From Cryptomeria japonica (lineage: Eukaryota; Streptophyta; Pinopsida; Cupressales; Cupressaceae), in NCBI RefSeq assembly GCF_030272615.1, contig NC_081411.1, forward strand, positions 155,954,971-156,018,970: a stretch of 64,000 bases of DNA, in the 5' to 3' direction. Below are positions 24,181 to 35,243 of the stretch, piece after piece. Each line of letters starts with the position of its first letter. Within the stretch, counting starts at the first letter, position 1. Made by a program: the position numbers and the translations under genes. Below the pieces are notes generated by a model. That model had not been told where the DNA came from. It worked only from the letters and a program-made list of their open reading frames with translations, and did not search any database.

Positions 24181-25285
24181 AAAAGAGTTGACTCAAGTTG
24201 TATTCCCGGGGACCTTCCTCTGCTAGTTTCATCTTAAGCTTTTCTTGCTTTGGTATAGTAGTGTTTGAACTGGCAAGAGAGGCTGGACTTATATATGATG
24301 TGGAGGAAATGGCTTCTCTATTATTAGGATCAGTAATCTCTGGTTGATGGCTGATATTATGGCAAAATGCAAAGGGGTTTGCATCGCCCAGAATTGTGAT
24401 CTCTACACCGTTATGTGGGAAATTGATACATTGATGGCAGGTAGATGGAATAGCTTGCATGGCATGTATCCAAGGTCTTCCTAATAATAGATTATATGGC
24501 AGAGGAAGGTCCAAAACCTGACAAATGATGTGATTTGCCACGGGGCCTACTCGGATTGGTAGTACCACAGCTCCTTTGGATGAACGTTCCGCATCGTCAT
24601 AGGCTTTGATTGTGATCTTTTGACGAGGATCCACTGATTCTACCGCATATCCCAATGCTATGACCAACTGTAGTGTACAAATATTCAGGCCTGCTCCATT
24701 ATCGATCAAGACTCGCTTGATCCTATGTTGGTTGATAAAGCCTTCAATGTGTAGCGAAGCGTTATGAGGTTGCTGGAAGGAAGAGTTGTCACTTTTGGAA
24801 AAAGTGAGACAAGGTGAGGACTTTAGACTTCCAACCATGGCTTGAAATTGGTCTATATTCAGATTTGCAGGGACTGACACCTCTTGGAGGGCTTGATCCA
24901 AGATAGTTTTATGAGAGGGCGATAGGCGTAAAAGCTCTAAAATGGATATAAGCGTAGGGGTTTTGTCTAATTGTTCCACAAGATTGTACTGCTTTGGAAC
25001 GGAGGTGGTGCCTTGTGGAGCTGCCTTTATGGTAACTTTTCCGCGACGCGTAACAACATTGCAATTTGAGTTGGGATTTTTGAAGGTTATAGTTGCAACT
25101 TGTTCACTGGCATCATACAGATGATTTACAGTGTAATTATACGCAGCCTGCGTATAATCAGTGGTGTCAGTGCCTCACCTAGAAGTGGAAGGACCACTTT
25201 GATCTTGTGATGGAAGTTGATTTTTGAACATCAGATGATCATTATTGGTTGTTTTTGGGTCATGTCCTTCAATTTCAATTTCTCC
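24152..25285 (-). pseudogene. Outer element protease region (left copy)
   Basis: Read in the same frame as gag, downstream of the gag TGA. After a second TGA at 25177-25175, a long frame (24979-24152) contains an aspartic protease: RVLIDNGAGLNICTL holds the active-site Asp in a DNG form, and PYNLLLGRPWIHAMQA is the conserved flap-distal LLGR motif of retropepsins. It would process Gag and Pol. The frame ends at 24152 and the following G-patch region is in another frame, so a frameshift (programmed or mutational) lies near 24175. This is the same in both copies. Confidence 0.85.
25136..25158 (-). other. Perfect 11-bp inverted repeat after the gag-pro stops
   Basis: ATTATACGCAG, one base, then CTGCGTATAAT. 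On the coding strand it begins 16 bases after the in-frame TGA at 25177-25175. It is kept unchanged in the right copy (58850-58872). Confidence 0.85.
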
Positions 25286-26755
25286 TCAATCAATAAGATC
25301 CTGAATGAGATCTTTCAATCGGTGACAATTACTTGTCTTGTGCCCTCTTCCTTGATGGAATTCACAGTGTTCAGTATCTCTCCACCATGCCGGTTTGATT
25401 TGAGGTTCATAGTTTGATAGTTTAGGTAGAGTGACCAAATTTTGAGAAATGAGTTGTCGCAACACTATTTCAATGGGTTCCCCTAAGGGAGTGTATGTGC
25501 GTTTTTGTTTTTGCTGATGAGGTCTTGGTTCATCATGAGATGTGATGCGATCTTGATTAGGAGGAACATTTGTGTTATTCTAAGGTGGAGGATTTTGTCC
25601 TGCAAACCGAACCACAGGTTGTGCATTTTGTATAGTCCGAGCATCCACAACCCCATCGTTGACGATGTTCTTGTTCTTGTTCCAGAAGTTCGGTTTATCA
25701 CTATTGAAGCGCGGGCGAGGACTATCTTTTGGTTCATTAAAGATTTTGATGAGTCCTTTCTTGATGAGTGTCCTTTCACATTTTAAACCCTTGGTGATCA
25801 TATCGTTAAAAGAGTCTATGTCTTTGACATCCAGGTGGAATTCCATTTCTTCGTTTAAGTTGGAAATGAAAATTTCCACTAGTTCTCATTCAGGTAACTG
25901 AAGAGAACATCTGCTAGACATTTGGCGCCATCGTTGCAGGAATACTGAGAATAGTTCACCTGGTTTTTGTTTGGTGTTGCACAGATCGGCCATGGTGATG
26001 TCGCGTTCAATGTTATGAGAGTAATGAGCTAGGAACTTCTGGATGAGTTCCTCAAATGTTCTTATGCCACCTGGTAGTCGGGAAAACCATGATGTGGTTG
26101 TTCCTCCCAAGCTTTGGGGAAAAAGGCGCATTAGGTAGGTGTCTTCATATGCTACTTCAAGACAAGCGGAATGAAATTCTCTGACATGATCACGAGGATC
26201 TCCCTTTCCTCTATTTTTTTTGAATTTTGGTGTTTCGAACCCGCATGGAAAGGGTGGCATATAAAGATTCCTATCAAAATGATAGGGATAGATGTCGTTA
26301 AGTGAGAATTGATTGGTCTTAACACCACTATGGAGCTGTTGGGCGAGATTCTCGACTTGTTGCCGTAACATCTCCATTTCATTTGGAGGAGGGGGTGGTG
26401 GGTTACCTCGAGGAATGTTATATCTGATGTGATCTCTACCTCTTTCCTCCTCATGGTGACTTTGTCTTTCTGATGCTTGTCTTAATTGGGCAAGATCAAA
26501 GTCAGAGGGGAGTTTGGCTCCTTCTTGAGTGAGTTTTAAGAAGTGAGCATCCGCATTGCTCCTGAGTATTTCATCAAACAATCTGTTAAAGAGAGGGTTA
26601 TGCTGAGCCCTTTCTATTGTTGCAGGAGTAGGAGTACTTGGGTTTTCGTCATTTGCATTTCCTCCAAGTGCTTCTTGGAATTCATTGAGATTTTCCTCTT
26701 CTTCCTCTTCTATTTCTATTTCTCATTGCCATGATTGTGATCGGGTTTGGGCCAT
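25286..26755 (-). pseudogene. Outer element gag (left copy)
   Basis: The chosen start is the ATG at 26755 (MAQTRSQ), the most upstream ATG in the gag frame. A TGA at codon 11 (26725-26723) and a TGA at the end (25288-25286) are shared with the right copy. This copy alone has stops at 25888-25886 (CGA to TGA) and at about 25580 (CAG to TAG). An acidic and Pro/Gln-rich N-part precedes a retrotransposon gag domain (GDPRDHVREF, TTTSWFSRLPGGIRTFEELIQKF). A CCHC-like knuckle ends it (CEFHQGRGHKTSNC, then DLIQDLID). The product would form the virus-like particle around element RNA. Confidence 0.88.
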
Positions 26756-28719
26756 TTTGTTTATGAGTCTTTGTTGAAATTGCATGAAAATGATGATGAG
26801 TTTGAAATGAGAGATTGATGATTGGTGAATTGTGTTGCATGTGGATCTCTAGCACCTTTAAGTTGGATGTAACCAAAATTCCTTCTTTGAATTGCTTGTT
26901 TGTTTGATAAGTTTTGTTGTGATAAGGTATAGAGAAATCTGAGATGTGTTACAGATTTAACTACCTAGTAATGAGAGGATTCACTCATGAACTAGTTTTA
27001 ACCTGCGTAGATGTGTCTCTTAGGATGAGCTTATCCTAGATGTAGAAACAATCTAAAAAGTGATGTGATGTGTTTGATTTCAAGCAATATCTAAAAGAGA
27101 ACTTGGGACAAGAACCTCTTAATGTTTTGAGAGTTGGGATGGATTGATGATGGAATGATGATGTATGAATGAGATGATAGATGAAATGTTTTCAACTTTC
27201 AATAAAAACTTTGTGTTACGAATGGGACAAACTCTACCTCGTCCCTTTCAAGTGTTGGTGGTATTTCTCGAGCTGTGTTGTATGTGATACAGATGTTTGG
27301 GAAGAAGTTGGGATTAATCCTTCCTCCTTGATTTTTGTGATAACTCAGAGCTCTATATTGCATAAAAGCTCTGTGGTTCAATGATTCTGAATCAAACTCG
27401 TTTGTTTTACCTTGAAGGTATAGACGCATGCGATGTAGAAAGACTCTATGTGAGACAAAAATTTGTCTATTGAGATAGAAGAATTTCCTTCGTTTGATCA
27501 AAGCCTTTGAGCTTAATGGTCTTCTTTTCAAGTTGATATTCTGATGACACTTCTTCTTTCACAGAATGTGAAGAATGGTCATAAAATTTTGACTCTTTTG
27601 TTGTTTGCACTTTGTTGATGTGTTTGGTTGTTTTGAGAAATGTTGGATGAATACTTTGTTTTTGGGAAGTGATTTTCTGATTTTTCTTTGACAAGAAAAC
27701 AAAGCAAGCACACAAACACAAGATTGTAGCCTCAAAGGCACAAATGAGTATGGGTCTAGATCAACCCAATCCTTGGACTTGTATATGACCCTTCCTTTAG
27801 ATGTATTTTAAGGTGTATTTCCAAAGCCTGAAGTCGGCTCAATTTGCACTAGGTCTTTAAAATGAACACACTTCAAACACTTTTTATCCCTAAGGTCAAA
27901 TGGCCAGTTGTGATAAATTTAGCCCACATCTTGATATTTCTTCGACTTTGGTACTACATACCTTGTGAATCCCACCGTGGCAGGTAAGGATATGATATAC
28001 TAAGTCTTGCGCGAGCATAACAAATAGATGATCCCTATGATGGGGGAGTCACCACTTTTATCAAGCCACAAGTGACTTTTCAAAAAGCTATGTTTCTACT
28101 CAAGGAAATATGTATGGTGAGTATCTTGGGAGCAAAACCATCTATGCTCTTGCACTAAATTATATCTCAAATATTGTCGATCAATAGAACGGGTGGGCTA
28201 CTACTTAAAGGTGTTTAGTCATGTTCGATGTTTTTGGACATAAGTTCATTCTGCAGTGACTCACTTAAGAGCCTTGTAACTGGTGGTGGGGCCCATTTGT
28301 CCTTTCGGCCAGTTACATTGTAGGAACAGCTATACCCAAGGCTACAACTTTCGCTCTCACCTGATTTCTATAACGGCTTGAAGGATTTACCGCGCGAGGT
28401 TGTTCCCAAGAGTGATGTGTCTCTTGGCAGGCCTCTCTTAAAAAGATAAAAATTTTGAGTGTTACTAACACTTTTCTCTTGCACCTAGGACCACGAAAGC
28501 CAAGGGAGAGGATAGTGTGTGTTAGAGGTAGGACCACTCGATTGACTTTTTGCACAAGTGTGCCAAGCATAAAAGACACTTGTTCTTTTTAACCCATTAT
28601 TGTAATGTGATCTAACTATTTGAGATGTTGCTCCAACAACCATGGTGTTTGTTTTAACTTCAAAGGCAATATGTTTGAGTAAACTAGAATTTGAAATCCT
28701 GGTCAACTTAATTTTAAGC
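26756..28719 (-). other. Outer element leader, gag-proximal part
   Basis: About 2 kb between the gag start and the inner element's insertion site. It holds no recognised domain. A 110-codon minus frame at 27531-27199 is open in both copies but resembles nothing I know and may be chance. Together with 36476-37161 it makes an unusually long leader of about 2.6 kb. Confidence 0.5.
28715..28719. repeat. Target-site duplication of the inner element, left (TAAGC)
   Basis: TAAGC precedes the inner LTR here, GAAGC follows the far LTR (36476-36480), and the right copy has GAAGC at 62429-62433. So the original duplication was GAAGC and this copy carries one substitution. Confidence 0.92.
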
Positions 28720-28890
28720 TGTAGCGTCCTAAAATTGTGACACTTGCAATTTCGACTGCATTTCGGTCTTCACGATGGCGACGCAACACGCAACCTGAAT
28801 GGAGACCTTGAAACTTGCTCACGACACTGAAAACTGCATTTTTCAAGCACCCTGGCTTGAACCTCCTTGCACCCTGCTATCCCGGGAGGT

Positions 28891-28919
28891 GGGACCAGAG
28901 CGCCCAGCGCCCTGGTCCC
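28891..28919 (+). other. GGGACCAG / CTGGTCCC hairpin in the inner LTR
   Basis: A perfect 8-bp inverted repeat around a GCGCCC-rich loop. In the 3' LTR the unit is duplicated (35415-35443 and about 35445-35473), which explains why that LTR is 30 bp longer. Confidence 0.8.
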
Positions 28920-29040
28920 TGGGTCCTATTTTGGGCCCGGTCTCCTAAGGGGCTCGGGTCTTTTTGTTTGCAATTTGGAAATTAACTTTCCTGGTCGGCC
29001 TAAGGTCGGGAAAATTAGTCTATCAGCCCTAAATGACAAG

Positions 29041-29047
29041 TATATAA
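29041..29047 (+). promoter_or_regulatory. TATA box of the inner 5' LTR
   Basis: TATATAA, followed by a CT-rich tract (CCTCTCTC) typical of plant transcription start regions. It is also present in the 3' LTR (35595) and the right copy (62755). Confidence 0.6.
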
Positions 29048-29516
29048 ACTACATTTTCCTCTCTCATTTGGGTAGATGGAAAAAAGGTGAAAGCAAGATT
29101 CAAACATTCAAGCATTCAAGCATTCAAGCATTCAAGCATTCCTTCTAAGTCTCCATTCAAGGCTAAGTGTTGCATTCAAGACAAGGATTCAACCATTGAA
29201 GAGGAGATCACATACTACATGTTACATACAACATACAACATACAACATACAACATCTAAACCTTCGCACATAAGGATACAAACATCCTTAGAACAAGGTA
29301 TTAGTACTTGTTTTACAGTCATTTACATTTACAGCTCTTGCTCATTTCTTGGTTAATTCCAAAACCAGGGTTTGACCTAAAGGCAAACCCCTAATCCCTA
29401 ACCCCCCAATCATCTTCGCTTTTCTGTGTGTAGGTTGCAGGTACGCGGCTGAAATTGAAGATCTGGAATCCTTGTGCAGAGACGAACAGATCCCCCTTCA
29501 TTTCGCGGATTTTTCG

Positions 29517-29577
29517 GAGGACCGTGGTGCCGGGCGCCATCGTCTTGACAACTTTTGCTCAAATTTGTAGGGCAGCG
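29517..29577 (+). repeat. GGACC...CGCCATSGTC element, copy 1 of a dispersed series
   Basis: A block of about 60 bp, AGGACCGTGG - GGCGCCATCGTC - AAATTT, in the downstream part of the LTR. Diverged copies are at 30312-30372 and 30932-30993 in the leader and at 36070-36130 in the 3' LTR. The two ends of the GC-rich core can pair (GGAC with GTCC, TGGC with GCCA). Confidence 0.75.
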
Positions 29578-29924
29578 CCGTATCGACATTTTACTGCTAA
29601 TTCCAGGTCCGCAGCTTCATCCTATAATCCGAACTCAGTTTATAAGTAAATCTTTGTCACTTTCTATGCATGCTTAGTTTAATTCTTCTATCAACATTCT
29701 TTACAAAAGAGGGTAGCCTAGCTGTCTTAACCCTTGAAACACATTTAGCATCCAATCTTGCATTGCGTGGGATTGGATCTAGTGGGTTTCAACCCCTCTT
29801 TTGAATGTAAAGTCTCTCTCCTAAGTGAAAACCATCGAATCCTAGCGAACCTCCCTTCTCTCTCCTCGGAGTTGGAAGAGGGGAGAACAACTAGGGTTCG
29901 ATCGCGATTTTCCACTTTACATTT

Positions 29925-29943
29925 TGGTGAACCCGACGTGAAC
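29925..29943 (+). promoter_or_regulatory. Primer-binding site of the inner element
   Basis: TGGTGAACCCGACGTGAAC starts three bases after the LTR end. TGG is the complement of a tRNA CCA end. The outer element has TGGTGAACTCGACGCGAA at the same place. I cannot name the tRNA with certainty. Confidence 0.8.
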
Positions 29944-30311
29944 ATCCTTTCTGATTTTTCATGCTTAGATCTGAAAAAATTGATTACATTTCCATGTTTG
30001 ATCTTTTGCAAAATTTTAGAGGTGATTGCATAAAAACCCTAAAATTTCTTTTTAGTAATTAAACTTGTGAAAATTTTAATTGTTAATGCTTGTTTCAGAT
30101 CTGTCCTTCTATTACAAATTATCAATTCATATCTATGCTTTAATTTTGAAAATTTAGTGGTTAAGTGTCAAAACCCTAATTTTTGAAACCTTCTTGATTC
30201 AACCTTTGACTGACAATTTCACTGATCAAAACATCTCCAAATCAGTTGTAAGTTTGGATTCCACAATAAAATCACAACATCTTTCATCCCTGAAAATTTG
30301 GAAAAAATTTG

Positions 30312-30372
30312 CGAGGACCGTGGCACTGAGCGCCATCGTCCCCGACATTTTTTCTGAAATTTCGGGAGCGAG
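30312..30372 (+). repeat. GGACC...GTCC element, copy 2
   Basis: Same block as at 29517, here GAGGACCGTGGCACTGAGCG then CCATCGTCCCCGAC and AAATTTCGGGAG. It lies in the leader, outside the LTR. Confidence 0.75.
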
Positions 30373-30931
30373 ATCTTACTGTGTTTTTCTGCTAAAATTC
30401 AGAATTTTGGCTGATTTTATCAATTATAACACCTTCAAAATTACAGTCAAAGTTGGTCTTGTGATTGCTTGGATTAAGGCTTTTAAACATTTAAAAATCA
30501 TTGAAATTGAAATTTTGTGTCAAAATTGTGTTCTTACTGTCCTAAATCTAAAAAGTGTGTTATCATTCATTCGAAATTTCAGTGCTTTATTCAAATTCTT
30601 GCATTTTGTGACTTTTGAAATTAAGTGCTTAATTACAACAACTTTAATTTCCACTTTCAAAATTGAATTTTGTGTGAAATTGAGTCAATTTTCAAATTTC
30701 AAAATTTGCATTGCTCTTGACATTCCCTCTAAAAATCATAAAATTCAAAATTTCAGTTTCCCTCTCTTTTTCAAAATTCAAATTTTGCATTTTTCGACAA
30801 TCTTGGTAGGGTTCAATTTTGAGATTGCAACTTTAATTTGGCCTATCTACAGATTGTAAAATCACTCAATTTTTTCAGATTAGCTCTAAAATCATCATAA
30901 CTTTCATCCCTGCAAATTTTGAAAAAAGTTG

Positions 30932-30993
30932 CAAGGACCGTGTTGTACTCCGAGCGCCATGGTCCCGGACATTTTTTTCGAAATTTCGGGAGA
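30932..30993 (+). repeat. GGACC...GGTCC element, copy 3
   Basis: The third block, AAGGACCGTGTTGTACTCCG then AGCGCCATGGTCCCGGAC and AAATTTCGGGAG. GGACC and GGTCC pair perfectly. It is about 100 bp upstream of the gag start. Confidence 0.75.
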
Positions 30994-31092
30994 TTGTTGT
31001 GATTGCATTTAACAGCTTAAATCCAGAAGATTGGCTGATTTTACTGAAAATTGCTACCTCTAAAAACAAAATTTTCTCTCCTTCTCTAGTGC

Positions 31093-34000
31093 ATGAGTTT
31101 TACAACAATAAGTCCTACTTACACTATTCCCGTTAGATGAAGCCGTAGAATTAAGTCTTTCCGAGGTTTAACTACTGAGGAGATGGAACCTAATTTGAAT
31201 AGCCTTTTTAACGAGGACATGGGTAATTCCTCTAATCCTCCTAATGATGAAGAAGCTCTCCATGAGGTTTCCATAGAACAACTTTCGAAATTGGATAACC
31301 AATTTGACGATTTTCGACAATGGATGTCTTAAGAATACCCTGATAGTCAAGCTCTTCCTTTAATTGAGGGTCTAAAACGTATGCTTCAAAGTGATAAGAA
31401 TGGAATTGATATTTTGCGTGGTATTTCACACATTGTGAATTCGAACGTGATGCCTATGAAGAGTTGTGCCGAAACTTTAGGTTATACACAACCTCCTACT
31501 CAAGTCAATCATTCTATCCCTTTGATGACTCCTATTTCTAGTATACCTACCTTTACATCAAACATAATGGCTACTTCTACACAAGACATTCCTCCTATGA
31601 TCACCAGTCATGGGGGCAATCCTTCCTCTTCAATTAATCTGACTTCTTCATTCATTCCTTCAATGAGTGTTCCTATTACATCTCCGCAAATGAACATGAC
31701 GCAAGGGGGCAATTCATTTAATCATTCCATTCCTCCTTGTAGTGTTCCTCCTGTCCAATCATCTCCTATGACTAATTATCATAGGGTCCCACCACCTTAC
31801 TCTTTACCTTCTTTCAATAACATAACACCTCCATCTCAATCTAACACATCCAATATGAATTCTTCGACTGAAGCGACCATTAACAATCTAGAATAAACTG
31901 TCTCTTCTTTACAGCAACAAATTGCCTCTATGAATCAATCTAAGTTTAGTGTGCCCACATTTGATGTTGCGAGCCCACTTTCTCTTGACATTGTTCGAGC
32001 TATCCCTCCTAAACATGTTGAAATCCCGCATTTGGAACTTTATAATGGTAAAGGAGATCCTCTAACACATGTTAAGACTTTTCAAACAATTTGTACTAAT
32101 TTTGCTTATGACCAAAGGTTGCTTGCAAAACTGTTTACTAGAACATTAAGAGACAAAGCCCTACAATGGTATTGCTCATTGCCTTCCTATTCTATTACTT
32201 CTTTCGAACAACTTGCAAATGCTTTCATTCAACAATTTCAAAACAATATAAGTCCTAAGGTTACTTTGATTGATTTAATGCATTGTAAACAAGGTGTTAA
32301 AGAAAAAGTGACTGATTTCATTGGTAGATATAAGCATTTGTATGCTCAAATTTCTTTTCCAGTGCCTGACAATGATATTCAAAGAATCTTTATTTCTAAT
32401 TTACAAAAAGATATTCGAGACAAACTTCTGTTTTCTGAGTTTACTTCTTTCCAACAGTTGTGTGCAACTCTTCACAATTATCAACTGACCGTGAGTCAAA
32501 TGGAACAATCACATCCTATGGCTCCGAGTGATAAGGGTGATAGCAGTCAACAACCATTTGGGAAGTTTAAACCGAACAGAGATTCCATCAAATTCAATGA
32601 AAACATCATCAACAACAATGTGAATGCAGCATCAGGTGTGCCTCCTATTTCTAAGTTTTTCAAGAAAGAAAGAAAGTATACTCCTTTGAATGAATCATTG
32701 CATAGTATTATGAATAAGTTATTAGAACAAAATGTGCTTACTCGTCCTCCTATAAGGCAAATTGATCCTGCAAAGATTACCTCACCTTATTTTGATAACA
32801 AAGCCTTTTGTCAATTTCATCGTCAGCCTGGGCATGATACTGAAAAATGTTTTTCTTTAAAGGGTAAAATTCAAGATTTGATTGATAACAATACTATCTC
32901 TGTTTCTAGAGTGAATGATAAAGGCAACACATCTGTAGCTCCTCCTAACCAAAATCTTCAGATTTTCACTGATCCATTGCCTTCTCATACCTCTAATGCA
33001 ATTGAGGCTAATGATTCCTCTCTCTCATCTGATGGTCTTGTGTCTATGACTCCGAATGTGATTAACTTTGTAGAGCAGCAAGAAAACCCTAAAGAACCTT
33101 CCATCACATTTGATTCCAATGAAACCATTAGGGCACCTGATGGTCCTTTATACATAGTTGCAAAAGTCAAGAATACACCTTGCCGTGGAGTGCTTATTGA
33201 TCCTTCGTGCATGATTAATGTTATTACTGAAGAATTCCTTTTTACTTTGCAATTGAATCAAGTGATCTATGACAAAATGGATGTGATTGTGAAACTATTT
33301 GATGCATTTTCTTCTCCTGTAATTGGTTCTATTACATTGCCTATTGAGGTCCATAACAAATCTCTTGATGTGAACTTTGCTATTATTCCATCTTCCGAAC
33401 AATTTTGTGTGAAGCTTGGCTATCCTTGGCTATCTTCCATGAAAGCTATTGCTTCTCCTATTCACAAGTGTTTGAAATTTCCCCATAATGGTGAAGTTGT
33501 TACTGTTAATCATAGTCTCTTTAAACCTGCTGAAAGAACTTCTAGCGTTCCTATTGATTACTTTTGGCCTAAACAATTCCAATCTCTTCCTCCGCGAAGT
33601 GATCATCTTTTCAAATCTTATCAAAAGTGGAAAACAGATATGATCCCATCTCTAAGTGAACCTAGAACACCTAAACTTGACATTCCTATCATTCTTGAGA
33701 AGGAAGTTCTTCCTTTGAAAGATAAAACTAATGTCTTTCCTCAAGAAGATTCCCAACCCATCCCTATGGATGTAACTATGTCTATGCCTAATAAACTTCC
33801 TAAGAGTAGACCTATACCTCCTCGTCATGATGGACTTGGTCTTCTCCCTAAACCAAATATTCCTCCTTTATATGGAGCAGTTCCTCCTCCTTCTTTTTAT
33901 AGAGAGAAGAGACCTTCTTCTTCTCCTATTATCCAGCCTAAGAGACCACAACCTAAACACCCAAGTGCTAAGGACGAGAACATTCCTCCTCCTCAATCTT

Positions 34001-34503
34001 CTTCACTTCCTACTAAGACTAGACGAAATCATTCTGCACGTGAATGCCGATGAAAGCGTCGTCTTAGAGCTCAAACTTTGCAATCTCCAAAAACACCTTC
34101 AACAAACATTATTCCATTTTCTCCTCAGCCGGACATTGAGCCTAAATCTCCTAAACATAAGATGCATGATGGTCTTGATCCTGTGCGAGTTAAAGATCCT
34201 ATTTTTATAAATCTTGATGATGATATAGATGAAAATGTTATTCATGATGAAAATGTTACTTCTCTTGCTTCTGATAGTGAATATGAACTTGTTGATATTG
34301 ATAACCATTTATCTAATGAATTTTCTAAAGCACTTATCCTAGCTCCTAGACAAGAACAATGTGGCTCGGGAGATGAACATAGCCCTTGTTTGGATCTTGT
34401 GATAGCTCCATCTGCTGTGTTGGATGTTCCTCCTCTAGCGTGTTCCCTGCCTTCCCGAAACATTGATCAGCAAGATCGGGGGGTAGATGACGTGCTAGAC
34501 TAG
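31093..34503 (+). pseudogene. Inner element gag with protease-like domain
   Basis: One continuous reading frame from ATG at 31093 to TAG at 34501-34503, broken by four in-frame stops: TGA 31138-31140, TAA 31330-31332, TAA 31894-31896 and TGA 34051-34053. The largest open piece is 31930-34053 (707 codons). Order: a Pro/Ser/Met-rich N-part; a retrotransposon gag domain (LYNGKGDPLTHVKTFQ, ALQWYCSLPSYSITSFEQL); a CCHC-like knuckle (CQFHRQPGHDTEKC, then GKIQDLID); a retropepsin-like domain with GVLIDPSCMINVI and KLGYPWLSSMKAI; and a Pro-rich and acidic tail. Against the outer element's protease the Asp is kept but DxG has become DPS and LLGR has become KLGY, so proteolysis is doubtful. Nothing resembles RT, RNase H or integrase. 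Confidence 0.85.
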
Positions 34504-35243
34504 TTACATTAGCATAGCAGATTCTCTCCTCCTCTCTTTTGTTACTTCTTCTATATGTTATTCTCATTCTTCTATTTGTCGTCCTTAGTGTTGTCTACTT
34601 GAGGACGATGCAAAGCATTGAGATCTCTCGATCTCTTTCATGTTGACTCAAAAGACACATGTGTTCCCTTCTTCTAGGTGACCTTCCTTGATTGGGGAAT
34701 GAAGAACAATTATGCATACATACATATGATATACATGAATTATCATACAGCATACTGACCCTGAGGAAAGCGAAGTCACCTCGTGCTTTGTGTTTTGTGT
34801 CTATTATCCTTGGGTTTATCTCACACTTGGGGGCTAAATCCTTGCGATAACATGCTCCTTTTCCTTTCTCATTTCTTATGTGTATCACTACATTAAAACA
34901 ATCACCCCCAGTGAGGCGTGTGCGATCGCTTTAACGTAGGGGGGCATACATCCCGTTCATATCTTTCAAGATACTTGAAAATTTGTTGGTAAATTTAACC
35001 TTGCCTTGAAAATTTTTGATATCTTTCTTGCATGACTCATAGTGAGGGAACCTTACTACTGACAGTCATGGTTCTTCCTCGTTATCTTCCCTTTTACTTT
35101 GTCAATCGAAGTCGTAAGATCCTTAGTTCACTGGGGGCTTGGTGTATCTTGCCTCCTTGACGTGGTGAAAGTCTTTCAATGTTGTTTCCTTGTACTTTAC
35201 CGGAAGTATGAGCATACATACTCCCGCTAAAGTGGGGGCTAAA
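34504..35243 (+). other. Inner element 3' untranslated region
   Basis: 740 bp without a domain. It ends with a short hairpin, AGTATG at 35205-35210 facing CATACT at 35217-35222, and then the polypurine tract. Confidence 0.65.
35227..35243 (+). promoter_or_regulatory. Polypurine tract of the inner element
   Basis: CTAAAGTGGGGGCTAAA directly before the 3' LTR start TGTAGCATCC. The hairpin at 35205-35222 ends a few bases upstream. Confidence 0.85.

Larger units (their letters stand above)
28720..29921 (+). repeat. Inner element 5' LTR
   Basis: 1202 bp, TGTAGCGTCC ... CTTTACA. It holds a TATATAA box at 29041, a 10-bp tandem repeat (AAGCATTCAA-type, about 29102-29142) and an 8-bp tandem repeat (ACATACAA-type, about 29224-29255) that has one more unit in the right copy. 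Against the 3' LTR I count about 25-30 substitutions (about 2%), nearly all transitions and many at CpG. Confidence 0.93.
29944..31092 (+). other. Inner element leader
   Basis: About 1.15 kb, rich in AAAATTTT-type steps, with no gene. An open frame of 221 codons at 30194-30859 has no domain and low-complexity Phe/Ile/Lys composition, so I leave it out. The leader contains two copies of the GGACC...GTCC block (30312-30372, 30932-30993), each preceded by a similar CATCCCTG-AAATTT phrase. Confidence 0.6.

Noticed and set aside
29102-29142. Short direct repeats that might suggest a CRISPR-like array
   Set aside because: Ten-base units with no spacers, in an LTR of a plant retrotransposon; ordinary minisatellite.
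29380-29415. CCCTAATCCCTAACCCC resembling plant telomere repeat
   Set aside because: Only two imperfect units inside an LTR; not a telomeric array.
30194-30859. 221-codon + strand frame in the inner leader
   Set aside because: AT-rich, Phe/Ile/Lys composition, no motif, lies between primer-binding site and gag.
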